This document shows positions 22,480 through 32,778 of a stretch of 64,000 bases of DNA, in pieces. Where the stretch lies: the NCBI RefSeq assembly GCF_024323335.1, contig NC_066580.1, forward strand, positions 257,152,977-257,216,976, written 5' to 3'. Source of the stretch: Lathyrus oleraceus. Lineage: Eukaryota > Streptophyta > Magnoliopsida > Fabales > Fabaceae. Below the pieces are notes generated by a model that did no database searches, was not told the DNA's origin, and worked only from the letters and a program-made list of their open reading frames with translations. Positions within the stretch are counted from its first letter, which is position 1, and every line of letters begins with the position of its first letter. The translations under genes were made by a program, and so were the position numbers.

Positions 22480-22987
22480 CTAACACTTTAGAGGGCGCTT
22501 TGTCCAGAAAGCGCCCTCTAAACACTTTAAATTGACAACATTAGAGGGCGCTTTTTCCTGAAAGCGCCCTCTAAACACTTTACTTTGACAACTTTAGAGG
22601 GCGCTTTTTCCTGAAAGCGCCCTCTAAACACTTTACATTGACACTTTAGAGGGCGCTTTTTCCAGAAAGCGCCCTCTAAACACTTTACATTGACACTTTA
22701 GAGGGCGCTTTTTGCAGAAAGCGCCCTCTAAACACTTTACATTGACAACTTTAGAGGGCGCTTTTTCCAGAAAGCGCCCTCTAAGGTGTCCCTTTATGGA
22801 CCACTCCAGAGGGCGCTTTTTTCTGAAAGCGCACTATAATGTGGCCCTTAAAGGGCCACTTTAGACAGCGCTTTCTCTAGGAAACCAAAGCGCTGTCTTT
22901 ACCTATGCCAGCGCCAGATTAGAGGGCGCTTAAAAGCGCTGTTATAGGCCAAAATAAGCGCCCTCTTTTCCCTTATTTGGCGTAGTG
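22480..22987. repeat. 3' subterminal hairpin array and TIR of the CACTA element
   Basis: At least six consecutive hairpin units of the form TTAGAGGGCGCTTT, 4-6 nt loop, AAAGCGCCCTCTAA, spaced by aacactttacattgaca-type linkers from about 22486 to 22785. Degenerate units follow, then one AGACAGCGCTTT/AAAGCGCTGTCT pair (22863-22898) and the terminal TTTGGCGTAGTG. Confidence 0.9.
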
Positions 22988-24129
22988 TCTCTTCATTTTC
23001 TTCATTATTGCCACCAATAAACATAATCATCTTTGTTTCTGGATTATACCGATAGCCCATCCGCTTGACCACATTCTTGATAGAAATCTTGTGACTTCTT
23101 GTATCCATAAGACTATACTAAAAATCATCAAAATCATCATTAAAGTATTCCATAATACGAGTGATGAACCAAGCATATGGAAGAGACTTAATCTTGGTGG
23201 TGTGAGTCATCATATGGTGAAGAATGAGACGTGCCCAATTAAGCGTAATGTCATTCTTAATAGAATACAAGGCTTGCATTTCCACATCGCTAATATTGCA
23301 ATGATTGGAATTTTTCGGGATCATAATATAAACCATGAAATATGTATCAATCTATCATTAATGAAGAAATTTCCAGCACTCCAAAAATCCTTTGGTGGTT
23401 CTTCCCCACCATGCGATTCAACCCTTTTTCATGATATTCTTATTCCTATATTCTACTCAAACAAAAATAAAATTCTCTCTTGTTATACCCCTTCCATTCA
23501 TCATCCTCTGAATCATATAAGATGCTACCACCACAAGGAATGACCAAAATTTGACCAAGTTTTTTTTGGGTCAAAGCAATCTTTTTCCCTCTAAAATGTG
23601 TAACAAATTTTCCATTCTCAATACACATGTTACAGTAAAATATTCTCACAAAATCTGGATAGTAAGGTCCAGAAGAAGTGATAAGTGAACCTAATCCTAG
23701 AAAAATTAATTTATCTTGAAAATTAAAACATTCTTCAGGAAAGGAGGAAAGATCACCGTATTTGGGGGTTTGTATTGTCTTCTTTTGATAGTACTTCTGA
23801 TATCTTTCCAAACTCTCTTGGGTGTGGTCTTTGAAGAAATGTTGAACATACATGGATGAGGATGAAGCTTTTTCTTTCCCTTTTCCAGCAGCTCCAACTT
23901 TCCTGTTCAATTTTGATGCCATGATTAAAGGTTTGGAGATAATGGAGATAAGTTTTAATGGAGTTTTTGGGTGATTTGGGAAAGATGAAATTTTTGAGTT
24001 GAAAGCACAAAGGAGACAAATTTTGGCTGCTAGGGTAAAGTGAAGAATTTTGAAAAAAAATTGGCTTTTAAATGGGAGAGAGAAGGGATGTGATTGGACC
24101 GACCAATATAAAAAAACATTAAAAAAGTT

Positions 24130-24425
24130 TGAACGCGCAGGGGTAAATCGATTTACCCCATAGGTAAATCGATTACCATACGGCCAGAAAGCAAAAAAAA
24201 AACTGAAAAGCTTTTAGGGGGAAATCGATTTACATAAAGATAAAATCGATTTACCCTGATCAAAATATGCCAGAAACGAAAATCAGTGCCACTGTTTCAG
24301 GGGGAAATCGATTTACACCATGGGTAAATCGATTTACCCAGATAAAAAGGAGCCAAATACAAAAACGAGTGCTACTGTTTCATGGGGAAATTGATTTACA
24401 TCATGGGTAAATTGATTTACCCATA
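24130..24425. repeat. ATCGAT-centred palindrome array between pol and env-like ORF
   Basis: Four imperfect units carry two copies each of a ggTAAATCGATTTAcc-type palindrome (for example ggggtaaatcgatttacccc near 24139) with about 20-40 bp linkers. The same palindrome is repeated in the element's LTR at 30070-30440. Confidence 0.85.
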
Positions 24426-24603
24426 GAAAAAACTAAAACAAACGTATTTTCAACAAAGTTTCATGCGTATTATACACAATGAATCATGTATAAGAAGGGA
24501 GTAGAAGTAGAGAGCCATGAAATAAATTGAAAAAGTAAATAGTTGAGTTAGAAACGCATGTGCACCTTTGATCATTGATGTAACATAACATTATTTGAAT
24601 AAT

Positions 24604-27600
24604 TTATGTGTCTTTTTCATCCAAAATTCCAAGTTCTCTCCGAATTTTTTAGAAAGGTTCTTGTGCCAAAGGTTTTGTGAAAATGTCCGCAAGTTGATTA
24701 TGAGTATCCATAAATGTAACTTCGACATCTCCTTGAAGCACGTAATCACGAAGAAAATGATGGCGAATGTCAATATGTTTTGTTCTTGAGTGCATGACCG
24801 GATTCTTTGTCATATTTATCGCACTTGTGTTGTCACAACATAGAGGAATGCATCCAAGATCGAGTCTGTAGTCACAAAGTTATTGCTTAAGCCAGTGTAT
24901 TTGTGCATAACAGCTACTTGCTGCTATGTATTATACTTCGGCTGTGCTAAGAGCAACACATGCTTGTTTCTTTCAAGCCCATGATACTAATGCATTTCCA
25001 AGAATGTGACATGTACCACTAGTGCGCTTTCTATCAATTTTACTTCCTGCATAATCAGGGTCAGAATAACCAACTAAATTGCAAATACAACCTTTAGGAT
25101 ACCATAGGCCGAAATCCTTTGTTCCTTTAAGGTACTTCATGATCCTTTTGACTGCGGTGAGATGGGATTCCTTCGGATTTACTTGAAAGTGCTCACAAAG
25201 ATAAACACTAAACATTATGTCAGGACGACTTGCCGTCAAATATAACAAAGAACCAATCATACCTCGATATTTTATGATATCAATTGAGACACCCGGTTCA
25301 TCTTGATCAACATAAGTTCCGGATCCCATTGGAGTAGACATAGCCTTGAAATTATCCATGTCAAATCTCTTCAATAATTATTTGCAATACTTGGATTGGT
25401 TGATGAAGATTCCATCCTTTAGTTGCTTAATTTGGAGTCCTATAAAATAATTCATCTTACCCATCATGGACATTTTGAATTCTCCTTGCATCATTGATGA
25501 AAATTCTTCACAAAGTTCTTTGTTTGATGAACCGAATCATATACCATCGACATATACTTGAACCCATAACGTGTTACCTTTAATTTTATTAATAAACAAG
25601 GTCTTATCAACTTTACCTTTTTCAAATCCCTTTTCACAAAGAAATTTGCTGAGACGATCATACCATGCTCTTGGTGCTTACTTTAGGCCATAAAGAGCTT
25701 TCCTGAAATTGAATACATGTGAAGGATTCTTTAAGTCTTCAAATCCCAGGGGTTGTTTGACATAGACTTCTTCATTGATGTAGCCATTCAAGAATGCGCT
25801 CTTGACTTCCATTTGGTATCACTGAAAGTTTAATGAACATGCATAAGCAAGTAATAAACGGATAACTTCTAACCTTGCAACCGAAGTGAATGTTTCTTCA
25901 AAATCAATTCCTTCCTCTTGATTGTATCCTTGGGCCACAAACCTTACTTTGTTTCAAACAATTATACCATTCTCATCAAGCTTGTTCTTAAACACACATC
26001 TGGTACCAATGATGTGTTTACCACTTGGCTTAGGAACAAGTTCCCAAACGCAATTCCTTTCGAATTGGTTTAACTCTTCTTGCATAGCAGTTATCCATTG
26101 GTCATCACTTAGGGCTTCATTAACTTTGGAGGGTTCAATTTGCAAAACAAACGCCATATTTAAGCATGCATCTTTGAGATTTAGTCTTGTTGTAACGCCT
26201 TGACTTATATAACCAATGAATTTATCAATTGGATGATCCTGATGAGTTCTCCATTCTTTAGGTATATCATTGTCATTTGTATTTTGTTGAACTTGTTCAT
26301 CTTGATGATTGGGTTGATTATCAATGTTTGCACTTGAAGTATCTTTTTGAGGAACTTCTACAATATCATCATCATGGCACAAATAATATCCTCCTTGGAG
26401 GGGTTAGTTTCATCAAAGGTAACATGGATAGATTCTTCAATTGTTAAAGTTCTTTTATTATATATTCTATAAGCTTTACTAGTAAGAGAATATCCAAGAA
26501 ATACACCTTCTTCGGACTTTTCGTCGAACTTACCTAGATTGTCTTTGTCATTGTTGAGGATAAAGCATTTACATCCAAATATATGAAAGTGAGAAATATT
26601 TGGTTTCCTTCCTTTGAAGAGTTCATAAGGGGTCTTTTTCAAGATAGGTCTAATAATAATTCTATTACTTACCTAGCATGTCGTGCTCACCGCATCCGCG
26701 CAAAAATACTTTGGAAGATTTGAGTCACTAAGCATTCTTCTTACAAGTTCCACAAGTGACCTATTATTTCTCTCCACTACTCCATTTTGTTGAGGAGTGC
26801 TTGGTGCCGAGAAATTATGAAATATTTCATGTTCTTCGCAAAACTCTTTGAAGGAGGCATTTTCGAATTCTCCACCATGGTCGCTTCTTATGGAGGCAAT
26901 AGTTAGAGATTTATCATTTTGAATTTGCTTTGCATATTTCTTGAATGCCTTGAATGCATCACTTTTCTGCACTAAGAATAATGTCCAAGTGTATATAGAG
27001 AAATCATCAACAATAACTAAAGCATACACATTACCTCTCAAGCTTTTTGTTCTTGATGGACCAAATAAGTCCGTATGCAACAATTGTAGTGGCCTTGTAG
27101 TGGACACCACATTCTTTGATATGAAAGTTGATTTGGTTTATTTTCCCTTTTGACATGCATCACATAATCTATCTTTGACAAACTTTATCTTAGGCAATCC
27201 AATAACAAGATCATGCTTTATTAGTTTATTCAAATGTTCCATATGAATATGAGCGAATCTTTTATCCCAAAGCCATGACTTATTATTTTTTTCCATAAGA
27301 CATTTTAACTTCTAACACACGTATATTATGCTTTAGTCCTTCAACATAAAGGACATATTCAATGGATGTGAAAGGTGGTGCTCCAACTTTGCCTATACCA
27401 AGAATTCTTCCTTTGTTGTTATCACCATATGTGACATGATCCTTGGTCTTTAATGCTAGATTTGAAAATATGTTAAAGTCTCCCGTCATATGCATGGAAT
27501 AACCACTATCAAGATACCGAAGATTTGATGTGGTTTTCAAGCATACCTACAAAACAAATTAAGTTTTGTTAGGTACCCAAATTTTTTTGGTCCTTCATAA

Positions 27601-28149
27601 TTAGTGTCTTTCTTTACCCACACGTAATGCCCACTTACTATGCTAAAATTTCTAACATAGCATGCATTAGGTGTATGGCCAACTATTTTGCAATAAAAAT
27701 AAGTAGGTTCAAAATTGCTTCAATATCTAGGAACATAAGATTTCTTTTTAGGAAATATTTTCCTTTTAGGATAGTGATGAACATCTTTTGGCTTGTTCAC
27801 TTTCTCTTTGGATGGTTGGTCATTAGCTTTAACAAATATAGTTTTACTAGAACTTGGTTTGGAACACTTTGAATAACCAAGCCCACTTTTGTCATTGGAA
27901 TATATTTGTTGGCTAAGGAAACCTTCCAACCCAATTTGTCCTTTCTCATACCTTTCAAGAATCCTTTTTAATCGGACAATTTGGAAAGAAAGTGATTCAC
28001 AATTTCAATTGTCACAACTTTTTCTTCTAGAGATGAAATTAGTTTCTTTTGAGATGATATTGTTTTATACAAAATTTTCCATTCTTTAATAAGTTCATTT
28101 ATAGAACCTTGTGCATCACTATCATAAAGATAAAAATCGTTACTAACCT
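24604..28149 (-). pseudogene. Ty1/copia pol pseudogene (PR, INT, RT, RNase H)
   Basis: Minus-strand order: protease region with LDSGYSMHMTGD (about 27490-27515); integrase with LHTDLFGP, SDHGGEFEN and APSTPQQNGVVERNN (26673-27110), giving the D, D, E residues; an INT tail with ELFKGRKPNISHFHIFGCK (26590-26642); RT with VFKNKLDENG, the altered active site YVDG (25543-25554, normally YVDD) and YFIGLQI; RNase H with SASRPDI-like (TASRPDI), YSDPDYAG and [10 protein letters not shown]; stop at 24604-24606. There are more than eight in-frame stops, several explained by C-to-T change of Arg or Gln codons (for example V-stop-NK at 25954, LK-stop-APRAW near 25680), and frameshifts near 26370 and between 26673 and 27283. 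Non-functional. Confidence 0.9.
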
Positions 28150-29240
28150 CATATTCTTCATCGTCGGAATGTGTGAAGCCATTAATACTAAATTTGCACA
28201 TTCGTCGCTTTCCGATCCGGATGAAGAACTTATCTCATTATCTTCCCATGCAACATACGCCTTTTTATTCTTGAATTACTTCTTGCCTTTAAAGCCACCT
28301 TTCTTGGAGAGTTTCAGACAATCCGACTTTATATGACCTGCTTTCCACATTCATAACATGTGACATCTTGTGTATATGTGGAAGCCTCCCTTTTCCTGAA
28401 ATGTTTATTTCTTTTTGCATAAAAGGATTTGTCATTTTTACCAACAAATTTACCAAGCCTTTTAACAAGGAGCATGAAATTTTCATCTTCCTCCGGTGCG
28501 CCATCATCTTTATTATCCTTTGAGTCTACCTTCAAAGCATTTCTTTTGGATTTCTTCTCTTGACTTTCATGATTTTCAAGTCTTCCAAGTTCAAGTTCAT
28601 GTTCTTGGAGTTTTCCAAATAATGATGTGGACGTCATAGTAGAAGGACTTTTCTTCTCCGATATGGTCGTTACTTTTGGTTGCCATTCTCTAGTCAAGGA
28701 TCTTAGCACTTTAAGGTTGAGATCATCATTTGTAAAGGTCTTTTCGAGAGCAATTAAATGATTCGTCAAGTGAACAAATCTTTTACGTAAAGCAACAATG
28801 GATTCTCCATGTTGCATTCTAAATATTTCATATTTTTGACTCAATGTGTTTAATCTGGATCTTTTAACTTCAACCGTTCCTTCGTGAGTCTCCACCAAAG
28901 TGTCCCATATTTCTTTAGCCAATTTAAATTGAGATATGCAGAAGAACTCATTCATACTTAATGCACTTTGAATAATATTTATAGTTTTATTTTCATTAAG
29001 TATTCTTTTCTTATCATCTTCATCATATGAACTTTTAACCTTTTGAGTGCACATACCATTGACCACCCTAGTTGGATTATGTGGACCATTTTCAACGATT
29101 TCCCATATACCATCTTCTTTTGCTTCTAAATGTGCTTTCATGCGGATTTTCCAAAAGTTAAAATATTCTCCAGAAAAAAGAGGGGGTTTGTTGCTACTAC
29201 AACCATCTTGGAAAACCAGGTTTGCGCTTGCGGAAGTCAT
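28150..29240 (-). pseudogene. Ty1/copia gag pseudogene
   Basis: ATG at 29240; open for 303 codons to 28329. It shows the typical start with NKPPLFSGEYFNFWKIRMK, the capsid helices with AKEIWDTLVETHEGT and VKRSRLNTLSQKYEIFRM, and LKVLRSLTREWQPKVT. A basic region then leads to a zinc knuckle that starts CYECGK, but a one-base loss at about 28340-28346 shifts the HIKSDC half into another frame. The acidic/serine-rich region downstream continues in shifted frames. The gag would package element RNA; this copy is broken at the knuckle. Confidence 0.85.
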
Positions 29241-29266
29241 CTTCTAGATCTAAGGAGCAAGTTAAC

Positions 29267-29288
29267 AATAACCCGCTCTGATGCCAAA
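29267..29288 (-). other. Primer-binding site of the copia element
   Basis: On the minus strand TTTGGCATCAGAGCGGGTTA directly follows the LTR end ...CAACTTCCA. It resembles the initiator-Met tRNA 3' end (TGGTATCAGAGC) with one mismatch. Confidence 0.75.
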
Positions 29289-29932
29289 TGGAAGTTGAGT
29301 GCACCTAAGAGGGGGGTGACTTAGGTACGATGAAATTTTTTCCGGTTTTGTCTTGTTTTAATAATCTTTCCTTTGAGATTACTATGTGATGAATAGGGTA
29401 AATGCTGAAAAGATAAAAAACATAGAGAGATATCCTGGTTCCCCTCACAGATCGAGAGTACTCCAGTCCCCTTTCAATACGAAATAGATTTTACTATTTG
29501 TTATGACTTGTACAAGATAGACATAATCACCAAGAACAACCTCTTGTGATTCACCAAGTTGATATGAGAACAATCCTCTCAAACTCAACTATCTTACTTC
29601 CAACAATCCTGGACAGTAAGGTGTTTACAAAACAAACAATCTTCTTTTTAACAAATCTGAAAAATAAGATATGGATTACAAAAATGGTTTTTGAATGTAA
29701 AGTTTGTAGTATAATGATCACACTAAGTGATATATCAATGTACTTGATCTTCTCTTCCAATGACAATAATTCACAAACACAAAGATGTTAGATTGCTTAA
29801 GTATTTTCTGGTTTGAATGATATGAAAATATGCAGAAAATACCTTGAATGAAAGTTGATAACAAGAAATGTGAATTCTGAAAATTCTAAGAGTTTGATTG
29901 GAAGACGTGAAGTTTGAATTTGAAAGGTCATG

Positions 29933-29940
29933 TATTTATA
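29933..29940 (-). promoter_or_regulatory. Probable TATA box of the copia LTR
   Basis: TATAAATA on the minus strand, about 740 bp into the 1394-bp LTR, within cacaTATAAATAcatga. Position fits a U3/R border; no transcript evidence. Confidence 0.5.
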
Positions 29941-30069
29941 TGTGCATAACACCTCTAATGAAACAAGGTAATGTTCTGAAAAAGATCATGAACAATTGTC
30001 AAGTTGAAATGAAATGATTCCATGAAGTGGTGTAAGAAGAGCTGTTAGAAAAGCTACTCATTTTTCAAA

Positions 30070-30440
30070 ACGCACAGTGGTAAATCAATTTACATAGTGG
30101 TGAAATCGATTTCTCTGTGGCAACGCTTATATTTTTCAAAAACTTACAGTGGTAAACCGATTTCCCTAAGAGGTAAATCGATTTCCCTGTAGCAATGTTA
30201 AAAATAATTTCAAAAAGTTTCAGTGGTAAAACAATTTCCCTAAGAGGTAAATCAATTTACCTAGTTCAAAAAATTAAATTTTTGCTTCTAGAAATGTAAT
30301 GCTTCAGTAGTAAATCGATTTCCCTAAGTGGTAAATTGATTTACTTAGTTGAAAAATTTATTCTTTGCATTTGGAAAATTGGGTAGGCTTCAATGGTAAA
30401 TCGATTTCCCTAAGAGGTAAATCGATTTACCCAGTTTGAA
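30070..30440. repeat. Five-copy tandem repeat with ATCGAT palindromes in the copia LTR
   Basis: Units of roughly 75-85 bp, each with agtGGTAAATCGATTTCCCTAAG followed by aGGTAAATCGATTTACCTAG-type sequence, starting near 30075, 30149, 30223, 30306 and 30391. Several ATCGAT cores have become ATCAAT, ATTGAT or ACAAT. Confidence 0.85.
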
Positions 30441-30682
30441 AATGAGGAATTTAAGCCTAAGTCATTTTCTATGCACAAGGAAAGGGTATGTAATGAATGT
30501 TTGAATACTTGAGCATCTAAGACTTTAGTGAAGGTAAATATTCTTATCATACCTTCTTACAATGTAATAGCTTAACTTCTTGAATCAAGATGCTTTATCA
30601 TTGAGTAACATCTTTTCCTTCTTGTTACTTGGAGCTTTGTCTTCACCAAAATACATTCATCATAGAGAAGCTTGACTTCACA

Positions 30683-32459
30683 CAAAATGCACATTATCAA
30701 TCAACAATGCAGCACAAACATGCTAATAATTCATCTCAACAAAATTATATTTCAAATAGCACATCAATTTTATCAACTCATTATACAAACATAATGAACA
30801 CAACAATTAATCATACAATATTTTATAAACAATATTAAAACATAAATAGCATACAACAACAAAGTTTCCCCTTCGAACTACCACCACTACAACAACAAGT
30901 ATGCATATTCACATACACCATATACAACCAATTTTATGCATACAAAACATCATCTTTCCTTAATCACATAACAATATCAAATATAATAATCGATTTAATT
31001 ATAATAATTAAATAATTTTTATAAATCAATTATTAACACCCAACAACCCAATGTAATCATGCAATTAATTGATTAAAGTCACCCAAAACATACCCAACAC
31101 TAGTTAACATGAATCGCACAACAACACAACATATAAAACTCAACTCAGCAGCAAGAAACACATTCATCAACATTACACCTTAAGTAAAATAGTATATTCA
31201 TATCGTTAAGGGTATATTCAGCCTCTTAAGGCATCACCATGAGATAGTAATACACATTATCTTTCCAATGCTCTAAACGGTGCCTCGTTCCAAGTTACAA
31301 AACTCAAGTTATTATATTTTTTGTTAGGCATAATGGAAGTCATGAGGGTTAACGGACGACACCAAAAATTGGTTTTTTCCCTCAACTAGTTCGTCAGTAA
31401 ATTTCAGAATTTATGGGTAAATACCTAGAATTTACTTTTCTGTGTTTTCCACCATAGAAGCCCTTCCAAACCTCCGATTTCGATTCCGTCAAAATCTTCG
31501 ACTTCAGAATTCGATGTACTACAATTATCTAATGACTAAAACAACAACTTAATACATATAATTCTCAATTTTCTTGAAAACATATTAACCCCAAAGCTTC
31601 AAACCTTCGACAATGGTGGAAAATATTAACAATTTCAAAGCAGTAATCACATATAGAATTATACACGAAAATACAAATCAATTCAACGAATAAACATCAT
31701 AATATAATAGAAACTCAAAATTTCTTGACATCTCAATGCACTATTGAAGGTTAAGGACTCCTATACCCTACCCATAATGCATAAATCTTATTTAAAGTTA
31801 TTTTCACCTTACCTTAGAATTCCAGTAAGCAAGCTATTCCTCAATTATTTTCCTCTCCTCTTCCAGCTCTAGGGTTCTCCCCTTGCCTTTTTCTCACGTT
31901 CTCTAAGAATTGGATAAAACTCTCCCGCACCTTCTAGAATATATACTAAAGATTTTCTACACAATTCTTTTTATTTACCTAATTAGTCCTCAACACTTTT
32001 AATGCATACTATCACCACAAACTCACATTATTCTGTTTTCTAATTTAATTGTTAAACTCATATTAATAATAAATGTAATTTTCCATTCAATCTCCTATTT
32101 AAAATTAAAACTTAATTCACCATTTAGGTATTTCCTTTACTCCCCTTAATTTATTCTCTTAAATATCCTCATTGCCCCTTATTTCTCTACTAGCTCATAT
32201 TTTCTTTATTATATAATTAATTAAATAAATTATGATATAAAGCCATAAATTTATATTTTTATTTATTTCTAATATTAATTAAAAATACTAATATTCTAGT
32301 TATTTTCTAATTATTCTATCAAGCTCATATATTCTCACCACACCTTACCATTACAATTACACCCACCAAATTTCTTTTAAAGACACACCAAACACCAAAT
32401 AATTAACTAAAAATCTAAATAATTCAATTAAATTAATTAATCGAATTTGGGGTGTTACA
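30683..32459 (-). repeat. LTR L2b of the multi-LTR chain, truncated
   Basis: It starts mid-LTR at caaaatgcacattatcaatc (compare 33782 in the full LTR) and runs to the complete terminus ...tttggggtgttaca at 32459. It overlaps in content with L2a (14725-15945), so L2a and L2b are different LTR copies and not two halves of one. No coding sequence. Confidence 0.75.
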
Positions 32460-32778
32460 ATTCTATCCTATTTAAAAAAAATTCTCCCTCGAAAATTTCT
32501 GAAGCAATAGAGTCGTTATGACTCTCTCATTTGACCTTCAAGCTTCAAAACCAGTCATGTACCCTTACACTAACAACACATTGAACCAACTCCCCACACC
32601 TGAAACATCTTAGAGAAGCAGAAGGTTCTCCCCCACTTGTTACAAATCAGGTCCTACAAACCCGTGGTTAGAAAAACAAACGAGTACCGACACTATTTTC
32701 ACACAAATGTCACATACAAGGGAACAAACATATTATAATAATCTGGCCGGACGGACCCACCTGCTATGATGCCACTAA
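32460..32778 (-). other. Short internal domain I2
   Basis: 319 bp between two LTRs. On the minus strand it begins TTAGTGGCATCAT (primer-binding site, one or two changes from the Met-tRNA type) and ends in a decayed purine tract next to TGTAACACCCC. No open reading frame of note. Confidence 0.75.

Larger units (their letters stand above)
17016..22987 (+). mobile_element. Complete CACTA (En/Spm) transposon, 5972 bp, TSD tct
   Basis: It begins CACTACGCCAAAAAC at 17016 and ends TATTTGGCGTAGTG at 22987, about 14-bp imperfect terminal inverted repeats. The flanks tct (17013-17015) and tct (22988-22990) form the 3-bp target duplication typical of CACTA elements. Inside, in order: subterminal repeats, a leader, an intact 1074-aa transposase, a second spliced ORF containing Argonaute exons, and a dense 3' subterminal repeat. 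It lies in the copia env-like gene. Intact ends and transposase suggest it could have been active recently, but a complete TNPA-type partner is not visible. Confidence 0.95.
16658..23922 (-). pseudogene. env-like ORF of the copia element, split by the CACTA insertion
   Basis: The minus-strand ORF begins at an ATG at 23922 (158 codons open to 23446) with a lysine-rich start. It continues in shifted frames through 23336-23118 and 23108-22988 and resumes beyond the CACTA element at 17015, ending in a Pro/Gln/Asn-rich tail with a stop at 16658-16660. The middle resembles the legume 'putative plant transposon protein' domain found in env-like ORFs of Maximus/SIRE elements (family recalled, not searched). 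Breaks: stop at about 23446, at least one shift before 23336, a stop at about 23118 and a shift near 16760. Removing the CACTA element with one TSD copy leaves the frame continuous at that point. No signal peptide is evident. Confidence 0.7.
15946..30682 (-). mobile_element. Ty1/copia element, Maximus/SIRE type, with env-like gene; decayed and interrupted
   Basis: Minus-strand order: 5' LTR (29289-30682), primer-binding site, gag, protease, integrase, reverse transcriptase, RNase H, env-like ORF, polypurine tract and a 3' LTR cut down to 242 bp (15946-16187). The INT-before-RT order marks copia; the extra ORF downstream of pol and the long leader point to the Maximus/SIRE lineage. A CACTA element (17016-22987) is inserted in the env-like ORF. 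All coding regions carry stops or frameshifts. Confidence 0.9.
29289..30682 (-). repeat. 5' LTR of the copia element (1394 bp)
   Basis: On the minus strand it runs from TGTGAAGTCAAGCTTCTC (30682) to CAACTTCCA (29289), followed by the primer-binding site. The first 242 bp recur as the 3' LTR remnant at 15946-16187. It contains an ATCGAT palindrome array (30070-30440) and a TATA-like TATAAATA on the minus strand at 29940-29933. Confidence 0.88.
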
